From DASYTH01 sp035762905 (GTDB lineage: Bacteria; Actinomycetota; Actinomycetes; Mycobacteriales; Pseudonocardiaceae): a stretch of DNA of 64,000 bases. Positions 16,923 to 24,647 of the stretch are shown piece after piece (the first letter of the stretch is position 1; every line of letters begins with the position of its first letter). The stretch covers positions 16,512-80,511 of the forward strand of contig NZ_DASUCC010000101.1 of NCBI RefSeq assembly GCF_035762905.1. The letters run 5' to 3'. Made by a program: the position numbers and the translations under genes. The notes under the pieces were generated by a model. It was not told the DNA's origin. It saw nothing but the letters and a program-made list of their open reading frames with translations, and made no database searches.

Positions 16923-17375
16923 ATGAACACGCGAGAACTGGGCCAGATGGAGCCGCGCAAGCAACTCCAGACCGCTGGGTTGCGAGTGACCGCACCACGA
17001 TTGGCCGTGCTCGACTGGCTCGCCACGCATCCGCACGCGACCGCGGACCAGGTTGCCACCGGGGTTCGGGAACGTCTGGATTCCGTGTCCACGCAGGCGA
17101 TCTACGATGTGCTCAACGCGTGCACCCAGGCCGGGCTGTTGCGCCGCATCGAACCCGCCGGACATCCCGCCCGGTTCGAGCGCCGGACAGCGGATAACCA
17201 CCATCACCTGGTCTGCCGCAACTGCGACCGCACCGAGGACGTCGACTGTGTCGTGGGGTTCGCCCCCTGTCTCGAGCCGTCCAACGCGTTGGGCTTCACC
17301 ATCGACGAGGCCGAGGTCGTGTTCTGGGGCCTGTGCCCGGACTGCAGCGCACCGCGCGCCAGTCGGTCGGGCTGA
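16923..17375 (+). CDS. furA: Fur-family (FurA/CatR-like) redox-metal regulator
   Basis: 150 residues. Winged helix: LRVTAPRLAVLDWLATHPHA and VSTQAIYDVLNACTQAGLLR. The metal-site block RTADNHHHLVCRNCDRTEDV and the Cys pair in VFWGLCPDCSA match actinobacterial FurA (with ADVDCAVG...APCL-type spacing: EDVDCVVGFAPCLEPSNALG). FurA represses itself and catalase-peroxidase katG, and is inactivated by peroxide. Here no katG follows: the next gene is a convergent SGNH hydrolase. The gene is therefore an orphan, either detached from its katG or acting in trans. Confidence 0.88.
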   Translation: MNTRELGQMEPRKQLQTAGLRVTAPRLAVLDWLATHPHATADQVATGVRERLDSVSTQAIYDVLNACTQAGLLRRIEPAGHPARFERRTADNHHHLVCRNCDRTEDVDCVVGFAPCLEPSNALGFTIDEAEVVFWGLCPDCSAPRASRSG

Positions 17376-17448
17376 CCGCCGGTGACCCGGCCGGCAGCGT
17401 AGACCACAGTGGACAGTCGGGGTTGAGGGTGCGCGGGCCCCGGCGTGG

Positions 17449-18300
17449 TCAGCCCAGGCCGAGGACCGCGATCGTCTGCGTGGCCATGTTCGCCTCACCG
17501 AGCGCGTTGGGGTGCACCACGACCGGGTTGGTGGTGTGCAGGACCGGCTCGATCCACCGGACACCGAGCGGCCGGCAGGCGTCGTGGCCCTCGGACACGG
17601 CGGCCATGTCCACATAGGTCGCCCCGGTCACGGCGGCGGCGCGCTGGACGGCGTCGTTGAGGGTGGCCTGCAGTGAACGCAGGTAGGGCACGTCGCCGGT
17701 GGCGATCGGCATCCGGGTGAAGCAGCCACCGGTCGGCGGCAGGATCCACGGGTAGCCGAGGATGGCCACCCGGGCCTGCGGTGCCTTGGCCCGGGTCGCC
17801 CGCAGTGCGGTCACCAGCGCCGGGTAGGTGGTGGTGCGAATGGTGTCGGTGAACCGGGAGCCGTACAGATCCCGGCACGGGCTGCCGAAGCCGAGGGTGA
17901 GGATGCCGGCGGAGCCGCAGGCCAGGATGGCGCCGATGAACACGCCGCTGTCGTTGCCGCCGATGGTCATCGTGACCAGGTCGGTGTCCGCGCCGACGGC
18001 GTCGAGTTGGGGCCGGACGCCGGGGTACTGGGCGGTGGTGAAGTGCCTGGTCTCGGCGGCCCCGCAGGACACGTCGACCAGGTCCGCCCCGGTCCGGGCG
18101 GCGAGCACGTGCGGGTAGTTGCGGTTGGAGCGCAGGCACAGCAGGGGTGCGGTGGGATCCGGCGGCAGCACACCGGACGCGGCGCTGTAGGAGTCGCCGA
18201 GCGCGACGTAGCGCAGCGGCACCTGTGCGGCGGCGGGGGTCGGCACGAGGGCCAGCGCGGCGATCGCGGTGGCGAGGGACGCGAACAGTCGGCGAGGCAT
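17449..18300 (-). CDS. Secreted SGNH/GDSL hydrolase (lipase/esterase)
   Basis: 283 residues from ATG 18300 with GGGAGAG upstream. Signal peptide FASLATAIAALALVPTPAAA. The SGNH blocks are all present: VALGDSYSAASG (Ser), the Gly in DLVDVSCGAAET, IGGNDSGV (Asn) and HTTNPVVVHPN (His). Six or more Cys suggest disulfides, as in the Streptomyces scabies esterase and Streptomyces SGNH lipases. It probably cleaves short-chain or phospholipid esters outside the cell. Confidence 0.9.
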   Translation of the reverse strand: MPRRLFASLATAIAALALVPTPAAAQVPLRYVALGDSYSAASGVLPPDPTAPLLCLRSNRNYPHVLAARTGADLVDVSCGAAETRHFTTAQYPGVRPQLDAVGADTDLVTMTIGGNDSGVFIGAILACGSAGILTLGFGSPCRDLYGSRFTDTIRTTTYPALVTALRATRAKAPQARVAILGYPWILPPTGGCFTRMPIATGDVPYLRSLQATLNDAVQRAAAVTGATYVDMAAVSEGHDACRPLGVRWIEPVLHTTNPVVVHPNALGEANMATQTIAVLGLG

Positions 18301-18490
18301 GGGCTCTCCCGGCATCGGTGACGGCGGCCTGGTTGCTACTGGCAAGTAGGTACGGGTGCTCGCCAATGGTCAACCATGCCGCGCCCGGACGTCAAGGAGC
18401 CCGACGGCCAGGGCACAGCCAGCCGGCCGCAAGAGCGCTGCGCGATCCTCCCTGCCCGTCCGAAAACGCGCGGCGCACCCGGTGTGCCCA

Positions 18491-18578
18491 GTGCACCGGG
18501 CTCGATGCCCAGCTCGCCGACCAGGCGGGTGCGGATCCGGTGCAGCTCGGCGAGCGCGTCGGCCTGCCCTCGTGCCAG
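18491..18578 (-). pseudogene. Remnant of a BTAD domain (SARP/AfsR-type regulator)
   Basis: The minus strand encodes RGQADALAELHRIRTRLVGE directly followed by LGIEPG, the hallmark end of the bacterial transcriptional activator domain of SARP regulators. The flanking sequence on both sides does not continue the fold. The rest of the regulator is gone, leaving a ~90-bp scar between the SGNH hydrolase and the methyltransferase. Confidence 0.55.
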
Positions 18579-18735
18579 CACCGAACCGGTCCGGGCACCG
18601 AGAAATCCATCAGAACACTGTGGACTCCGGCCCCACCCTCGCCTACCGCCGAACGGACCCCGACGCGATGTCCGACCGGCGCTCGACAAGGATCGGGAGG
18701 GGACCGTTCGTCGTCGAGCCGAGAGGGACGCCGCG

Positions 18736-19548
18736 ATGCCCGATGTCTACACCACGATCGCCACCGCCGAGGCCGCCGTCGTCGGACCGCTGGTGGACAC
18801 CCTCGAGCTGCGTGCCGCCGATCCCCGGCAGCGGCAGATGCGCGAGGAGTACCTGTCCGAGGTGGCGTTTCCGGCCGAGGCGCGGGTGGTGGAGATCGGC
18901 TGCGGTCCGGGGCCGGTGGCCCGGTCGCTCGCGGTCTGGCCCGGCGTCGGCGAGGTGGTCGGCATCGACCCGTCGCCGGTGTTCATCGAGAAGGCCCGGG
19001 AGCTGGGTGCGCGGCTGCCGAACCTGACCTTCATGACCGGCGACGCGCAGGCCCTGCCACTGCCGGACGCCTCGGTCGACGTCGCCGTGTTCCACACCGT
19101 GCTCTGCCATGTCGCCGACCCGGCGCTGGCGCTGGTCGAGGCGATGCGGGTGCTCCGGCCGGGCGGGTCCGTGGCCATCTTCGACGGCGACTACAACACG
19201 GTCTCGGTGGCCACCTCGGCCGCCGATCCGTTGCAGGCGTGTGCCGACGCGGCCGTCGGCTTCCTGGTGCACGACCGCTGGCTGCCCCGGCGGCTGCCCG
19301 CGCTGCTCGGCGCCGCCGGCTTCCACTGGATCCGGTTGCGGGGGCACAACTATCTGGACGCGCCCTCGGCGTCCGGCTACCTGCTCGCGCTCATCGACCG
19401 GGGGATCGACGCCCTGCTCACCGGCGGACGGGTCGGACCCGGCATGGCCGAGGCGCTCCGCGCGGAGGCCAAGCGCCGCAGTGAGGCGGGCGAGTTCTTC
19501 GGCCACATCGCCTACGTGAGCGCGATCGCGCAGCGACCGGCCCAGTAG
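18736..19548 (+). CDS. Class I SAM-dependent methyltransferase
   Basis: 270 residues from ATG 18736 (GAGAGGGA upstream). Motif I is VVEIGCGPGPVARSLA, the acidic end of strand 2 is VVGIDPSPVFIEKA, motif for strand 4 is DASVDVAVFHTVLCHVADPA, and the post-motif is RVLRPGGSVAIFDGDYN. This is the UbiE/Methyltransf_11 pattern. The substrate is unknown; a link to the assembly line at 19807-34989 is possible but the gene is convergent with it and separated by decayed DNA. Confidence 0.85.
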   Translation: MPDVYTTIATAEAAVVGPLVDTLELRAADPRQRQMREEYLSEVAFPAEARVVEIGCGPGPVARSLAVWPGVGEVVGIDPSPVFIEKARELGARLPNLTFMTGDAQALPLPDASVDVAVFHTVLCHVADPALALVEAMRVLRPGGSVAIFDGDYNTVSVATSAADPLQACADAAVGFLVHDRWLPRRLPALLGAAGFHWIRLRGHNYLDAPSASGYLLALIDRGIDALLTGGRVGPGMAEALRAEAKRRSEAGEFFGHIAYVSAIAQRPAQ

Positions 19549-19628
19549 TTCTTGTGCTCCATGTCCGACGGCAGCCCACGGACGTAGGCGGTGGCGGTGC
19601 GCCGTGGCTCGTCGAAGGTCTCGGGATC
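19548..19628 (-). pseudogene. Transposase N-terminal remnant (IS701-like)
   Basis: Reading the minus strand gives DPETFDEPRRTATAYVRGLP followed by SDMEHKN, similar to the FxRxxxRxxAxxYxxGLLxxxERKN start region of IS701-type DDE transposases. Only ~27 codons survive. It marks an old insertion between the methyltransferase and the 3' end of the adenylation gene. Confidence 0.45.
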
Positions 19629-19786
19629 TGGGGAAATCTCGGGGTCTGGATCGCGTTTGGCGCTCTCTTCGGCGTCGTCGTCGGGGTTTTGACAACATCG
19701 CTCTCGGTGCCGCGCTAGGTGTGGGATGGAGTGTGTCCTCCTGGGCCGTCTTCATCGCGCGAAGGGATGCTCGCGGCGAATCCTGA
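19629..19786 (+). pseudogene. Frameshifted glycine-zipper membrane protein remnant
   Basis: One frame gives WGNLGVWIAFGALFGVVVGV and runs out at a stop; the next frame continues FDNIALGAALGVGWSVSSWA to a stop at 19786. Together they look like one small Gly-rich membrane protein broken by a frameshift near the GGGGTTTT run at 19687. There is no start codon or ribosome binding site. Confidence 0.45.
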
Positions 19787-19806
19787 GCGTCGCGCCCGAG
19801 TATGGG

Positions 19807-21831
19807 CTACGGGGTCGTAGGCGCCACCGGGGAGTCCAGGAAGCAACGCAACGGCGCTGGTGATGGTGGCCGCGTCACGGGAGTACGAGCGGACCCGGTC
19901 CGACGGGGTGGCGCCGGCAGCGCCCGGCGATCGATCTTTCCGTTGGGGGACAGGGGAAGTGCCGCAAGGGTGAGGTAGCGGACCGGCACCATGACGGCCG
20001 GCAGGTGCTCGGCCGCGAACGCCCGTATCCGCTCCGGGTCGGGGTCGGCGCCGGGTTCTGCCACCAGGTAGGCGACCAGCGTGAGGGAGGCGCCGAGGTC
20101 GTCGCGGAGCAGCACCACGGCGGTGCCGACGTCCGGATGCCGGTTGAGCACCGACTCGATCTCGCCCAGTTCGACCCGCTGGCCGCGGATCTTGACCTGG
20201 GTGTCGATCCGGCCGAGGTAGTCCAGGTGTCCGGCCGGGGACCAGCGGGCCAGGTCCCCGGTGCGGTAGACGCGCTGCGGCCGGCCGGAAACCCGGGTCT
20301 CGATGAACCGCTCGGCGCTCAGGTCGGGCCGGCCGGCGTAGCCGCGGGCCAGGCAGCGCCCGCCGAGCACCAACTCGCCGGCGGTGCCCAGCGGGGCGAG
20401 GTCGCCGCGCTGATCCAGGACGTAGGCGAGCACGTTGGTGATCGGCCGGCCGATCGGCACGCCGTCGTCCGGCTCGGGCCGGCGGCAGGTCCATGCGGTG
20501 ACGTCGATCGCGGCCTCGGTCGGGCCGTAGAGGTTGTCCACCCGGGTGTGCGGCAGCAGCGCGGTGAGCCGGTTGGCGATCTTCGGCGGCAGCGCCTCGC
20601 CGCTGCAGATGACCCGGCGCAGGCTGGTGCACCGGGCGGCATCGTCCTCGGCGACGAACAGCGCGAGCATCGACGGGACGAAGTGGACGGTGGTGACCGA
20701 CTCGCGGGCGATCAGCTCGGGGATCTGCTGCGGGTCGCGGTGCGCGTCCGGGGACGCCACCACGAGCCGGGCGCCGGCCAGGAACGGCCAGAGCAGCTCC
20801 CACACCGACACGTCGAAGGTGTACGGGGTCTTCTGCAGCACCACGTCACCGGCGTCGAGCCGGTACTCCCGCTGCATCCAGGTCAGTCGGTTGGCCAGGC
20901 TCAGGTGCGTCATCTCGACGCCCTTGGGCGTTCCGGTCGATCCGGAGGTGAAGATCACGTAGCACAGGCCGTGCACGACCTCCCGTGGCGCCCGGTATCC
21001 ACGCCAGTCCACCGGTTCGGCGGGCGCGGCCGGTCCGGTGAGCGGCTCGCCGGCCAGCGTGCGAACCGGCAGTCCACTGTGGACCAATGACTCCTGGCTC
21101 ACCATGAGCAGGTGTGCGCCGGCCGACTCCAGCATGAGCCGCCTGCGGGCCGGCGGGTGGGTCGGGTCCAGCGGCAGGTAGGCCGCGCCGGCCAGCAGGA
21201 TGGCAAGCACCGCGACGACCATGGCGGTGCTGCGCTCGGTGCACAGGCCGACCACCGACCCCGGGCCCACCCCGTCGGCCCGCAGCCGGCCGGCGATGGC
21301 CGCGGCCTCGTCCAGCAGCTCCCGGTAGGTCCGGTCTCGCCCGTCGCCGCGCAGCGCGAGCGCGTCCGGGGTGTGCGCCGCCTGCCGGCAGATCAGCTCG
21401 TGCACCGGGATCACCGGCCCGGGCCCGGGTTCGGGGTTGAAGCCGAGCAGGGTCCGGCGCTCCCGCGGGCCGACGACGGTGGCCGCGTGGACCGGCCGGT
21501 CCGGGTCGGCGGACAGCGAGTCGAGCAGCGTATGCAGCCGCTCGGCCAGAAACGGCGGCGCGGAGCGGAGCCACACCGCGACCGCGCCGAGGGTGGCGGC
21601 CTCGTCCGGCGCGGCCGTTCCGACCGCGATGTCCGGTGTGGACGGTGCGGATCGGGGTGCGGTGCGGACCTGGCCGAGCACCCCGGTCAGCGTGTCCTCG
21701 CCACGGACGGCGAGCGTGACGCCGCCGTCCGGCAGCGCGACGGTCACGGACTCGGTGTTCTCCAGGCGGTGCACCAGGATGGCGGCCACGGCGGTGGCCA
21801 GCGTGGTGTCGACTCCGGTCAGGACGCGCAT
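19807..21831 (-). CDS. NRPS adenylation protein (serine-type), no carrier domain
   Basis: 674 residues; the ATG at 21831 overlaps the upstream PKS stop by 13 nt. Residues 1-130 are a poorly conserved segment ending in a C-A linker-like stretch (RRTLLGFNPEPGPGPVIPVH), then a full A domain: A3 FTSGSTGTPKGVE, A4 FDVSVWEL, A5 NLYGPTEAAIDVT, A7 YRTGDLARW, A8 KIRGQRVELGEIE, A10 LSPNGKIDRRAL. Aligned by hand to GrsA, the ten pocket residues read DVWHISLIDK, the serine signature. The protein ends about 35 residues after A10 in low-complexity sequence, with no thiolation domain. Either it works in trans or the gene was cut by the events that left remnants downstream. Confidence 0.88.
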   Translation of the reverse strand: MRVLTGVDTTLATAVAAILVHRLENTESVTVALPDGGVTLAVRGEDTLTGVLGQVRTAPRSAPSTPDIAVGTAAPDEAATLGAVAVWLRSAPPFLAERLHTLLDSLSADPDRPVHAATVVGPRERRTLLGFNPEPGPGPVIPVHELICRQAAHTPDALALRGDGRDRTYRELLDEAAAIAGRLRADGVGPGSVVGLCTERSTAMVVAVLAILLAGAAYLPLDPTHPPARRRLMLESAGAHLLMVSQESLVHSGLPVRTLAGEPLTGPAAPAEPVDWRGYRAPREVVHGLCYVIFTSGSTGTPKGVEMTHLSLANRLTWMQREYRLDAGDVVLQKTPYTFDVSVWELLWPFLAGARLVVASPDAHRDPQQIPELIARESVTTVHFVPSMLALFVAEDDAARCTSLRRVICSGEALPPKIANRLTALLPHTRVDNLYGPTEAAIDVTAWTCRRPEPDDGVPIGRPITNVLAYVLDQRGDLAPLGTAGELVLGGRCLARGYAGRPDLSAERFIETRVSGRPQRVYRTGDLARWSPAGHLDYLGRIDTQVKIRGQRVELGEIESVLNRHPDVGTAVVLLRDDLGASLTLVAYLVAEPGADPDPERIRAFAAEHLPAVMVPVRYLTLAALPLSPNGKIDRRALPAPPRRTGSARTPVTRPPSPAPLRCFLDSPVAPTTP

Positions 21832-24647
21832 CGGTGGGCCTCCACCTGGTCGGCGATCGCCCGCGGCGTGGCGGTCTCGGTCAGCTCGGCCACCGAGAGC
21901 GCCACGCCGAACCGGCGCTGCACCCGGGAGATCATGCGCAGGAACGTCAGCGACTCGCCGCCGATGGCGAAGAAGCTGGTGTCGGCGGTGATCTCGGCGG
22001 ACCCGAGCATGGTCTGCCACAACTCGATGACCGTCGCCAGCGCACCGCCGGCCGGTGCGGGCCGCGCCGCCTCGGGCTCGGCCGGGGCCGGCCCGGCGTC
22101 CAGCCAGTGCCGGGTGCCGGCGAACGGGTAGCCGGGCAGGCCGGCGCCACGCACGCCGGCCCCGGCCCGGACCGCCGGCCAGTCCAGGTCCACGCCGGCC
22201 GCCCACAGCGCACCGGCACCGGCCAAGATGCCGCGATCGCCGCCGCGGCGCGGTTGCAGCGCGACCACCGGATGGTCGCCGGCCGGCCGGACCAGCCCGG
22301 TCAGCGCGGTGCCCGGCCCCACCTCGACCAGCACCGGGTTCGGCCGGTCCAGCGCGGTCCGCACCGCGTCGTGGAACCGGACCGGCCGGCGCAGCGCCTC
22401 GGCCCAGTACCCGGCGGCGCGCGCCCGGCCACGGGGCAGCACCGCGCCGTCCACGCTGCTGATCACGTCGTAGTCGCGCGGTCGTGGGGTGATCGCGGCC
22501 GCCGCGCGGTCCAGCGCCTCGGCGGCACCGGCCATCATCCGGCTGTGGAAGGCGCGGGTGGCCGGCAGCGTCCGGTGCGTGACGCCGGCATCGGTGAGCC
22601 GGTCCCGCAACCGCTCCAGCGGCGCCACCGGGCCGGCGACCACGACGCTGTCCGGCCCGTTGACCGCGGCGATGTCCAGCTCGTCCAGCCCGGCAAGGAA
22701 TCCGCCCAGCTCGGCCGGGCCGGCGAGCACGGCCACCATGCCGCCCTCCGGCGCGTCCTGCATCAGCGCACCGCGCACCGCGACCAGCCGCAGCATGTCC
22801 GCCAGGTCCAGCTCACCTGCCAGGCCGGCGGCCGCCAGCTCGCCGACCGAGTGTCCGATGAGGACGGTCGGGTGCACGCCCCAGCCCAGCAGCAGCCGGC
22901 CGAGCGCGTACTCGTAGAGCACCAGCGCCGGCTGGGTGACGTCGGTGCGGTGGATCAGCCCACCGGACTCGTCGCGCAGCAACACGTCACGCACGTCGAA
23001 GCCGAGCGGCTCGCGCAGGTGCCCGGCGCCAAGGTCGATGTCGGCCCGGAACGACGGGTAGCGCCGGTACGGCTCGGCGGCCATCGCGGCGAACTCCGCG
23101 CCCTGACCGGGAAACAGGAACACCGTGCTCGGCCGGCGCACGGTCGCCCTGCCGCGGGCGCGGCCCAACCGGGCCACCGCGTCCGGCACGTCGGTGGCGC
23201 ACACGCTGAGGCGATGCGGGAAGTGCCGGCGGTGCGACTGCAGGGTCAGCGCCACGTCGTGCACCGAAAGACCGGGCCGCTCGCGCAGGTGCCGGGCCAG
23301 CCGGTCCGCCGCGGCGCGCAGCGCCTCCGGGGTGCGCGCCGAGACCGGCAGCAGTGCCTCGGCCGGCCCGTCCCCCGCCGGCACCTGCACCGGCACCTCC
23401 TCCTCGAGCACCACGTGCACGTTGGTGCCGCCGAGGCCGAACGAGCTGACTGCGGCCCGGCGCGGACCGTTCGCGGGCGCAGGCCAGTCCCGGGCCGTAC
23501 CGTCCAGCCGGAACGGCGTCGGACCGCCGAGCAGCTCCGGGCGGGGCTGCTTGAGCCCGGCCAGCGGCGGGATCCGCTTGTCGGACAGGGCGAGCGCGGC
23601 CTTGATCAGGCCGGCCACCCCGGCCGCGGCGTCCAGGTGCCCGACGTTGGCCTTGACCGAGCCAAGCGAGCACGGCCCGGCCGCGCCGCCGAACACCTCG
23701 GTGAGCGCGGCCAACTCGATCGCGTCGCCCACCTCGGTCGCGGTGCCGTGCGCCTCCACGTATCCCACGGTCGCCGGGTCCACCCCGGCGCCGGCGTAGG
23801 CCCGGCTGAGCACGTCGATCTGGCCGGCGACGCCCGGCGCGGTGTAACCGACCTTGGCCCCGCCGTCGTTGTTCACCGCCGACCCCCTGATCAGCGCGTA
23901 GATCGGGTCGCCGGCCCGGCGGGCGTCGCCGGCCCGCTTCAGCGCGACCATCGCCACCCCGTTGCCCGGCACGGTGCCGTTGGCGGTGGCGTCGAACGGC
24001 CGGCAGACCCCGTCCGGCGACAGGATTCCCTTGGGCTCGTAGCGGTATCCGGACCGCTGCGGCAGCGCCACGCACACCCCACCGGCCAGCGCCACGTCCG
24101 AGTCGCCCGTGCGCAGGCTCTGGCAGGCCAGGTGCACCGCGACCAGCGACGTGGAGCACGCGGTCTGCACGGTGATCGCCGGGCCGCCGAGCTGGAGCCG
24201 GTAGGCGATCCTGGCCGCCAGGTGGTCCTTCTCGTTGCCCAGCACGATGGACAGCAGCCCGTGGGTGTCCAGCACGTCCGGCCGGGCCAGCACGTGGTTG
24301 TGCAGGTAGTAGTTGTAGCCGGCGCCGGCGAACACCCCGACCCGGCCGAACGGCGCGGAACCGGCCAGCCCGGCCGACTCCAGCGTCGTCCACGCGGTCT
24401 CCAGCAGCAGCCGGTGCTGCGGATCCATGATCGCCGCCTCGGCCGGGGTGATCCCGAAGAACTCCGCGTCGAACTCGTCCGCGCCGTCGAGCACGCCCCG
24501 GGCCGGCACGTACGCCGGATCGTCGAGCCGGCTGTCCAGCTCGGTCACCGTGACCCGGCCGGCCAGGATGTTCGACCAGTACTCGGAAACGTCGTCCGCA
24601 CCGGGGAAACGTCCGGCCATGCCGACGATCGCGATGTCCTCGGTCAC
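21819..24647 (-). CDS. Type I PKS module KS-AT-ACP
   Basis: 942 residues from GTG 24647, which overlaps the upstream NRPS stop (GTGA). KS: Cys164 in TVQTACSTSLVAVH, His in YVEAHGTATEVGD, His in VKANVGHLDAAAG. AT: FLFPGQGAEFAAM at ~512, nucleophile Ser600 in IGHSVGELAAAG, and RAFHS at ~698, closest to the HAFH motif of malonyl-CoA ATs. ACP: SFFAIGGESLTFLRMISR near the C-terminus. There is no KR, DH or ER, so a beta-keto unit should be left unreduced. As the only intact AT in the cluster, it may also load the other carrier proteins. Confidence 0.93.
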   Translation of the reverse strand: MTEDIAIVGMAGRFPGADDVSEYWSNILAGRVTVTELDSRLDDPAYVPARGVLDGADEFDAEFFGITPAEAAIMDPQHRLLLETAWTTLESAGLAGSAPFGRVGVFAGAGYNYYLHNHVLARPDVLDTHGLLSIVLGNEKDHLAARIAYRLQLGGPAITVQTACSTSLVAVHLACQSLRTGDSDVALAGGVCVALPQRSGYRYEPKGILSPDGVCRPFDATANGTVPGNGVAMVALKRAGDARRAGDPIYALIRGSAVNNDGGAKVGYTAPGVAGQIDVLSRAYAGAGVDPATVGYVEAHGTATEVGDAIELAALTEVFGGAAGPCSLGSVKANVGHLDAAAGVAGLIKAALALSDKRIPPLAGLKQPRPELLGGPTPFRLDGTARDWPAPANGPRRAAVSSFGLGGTNVHVVLEEEVPVQVPAGDGPAEALLPVSARTPEALRAAADRLARHLRERPGLSVHDVALTLQSHRRHFPHRLSVCATDVPDAVARLGRARGRATVRRPSTVFLFPGQGAEFAAMAAEPYRRYPSFRADIDLGAGHLREPLGFDVRDVLLRDESGGLIHRTDVTQPALVLYEYALGRLLLGWGVHPTVLIGHSVGELAAAGLAGELDLADMLRLVAVRGALMQDAPEGGMVAVLAGPAELGGFLAGLDELDIAAVNGPDSVVVAGPVAPLERLRDRLTDAGVTHRTLPATRAFHSRMMAGAAEALDRAAAAITPRPRDYDVISSVDGAVLPRGRARAAGYWAEALRRPVRFHDAVRTALDRPNPVLVEVGPGTALTGLVRPAGDHPVVALQPRRGGDRGILAGAGALWAAGVDLDWPAVRAGAGVRGAGLPGYPFAGTRHWLDAGPAPAEPEAARPAPAGGALATVIELWQTMLGSAEITADTSFFAIGGESLTFLRMISRVQRRFGVALSVAELTETATPRAIADQVEAHRCAS

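Noticed and set aside
17369..17455. GGGCTGACC ... GGTCAGCCC as a terminator between the FurA-like and SGNH genes
   Set aside because: The arms are 69 nt apart and overlap both stop codons; too long a loop for a convincing terminator.
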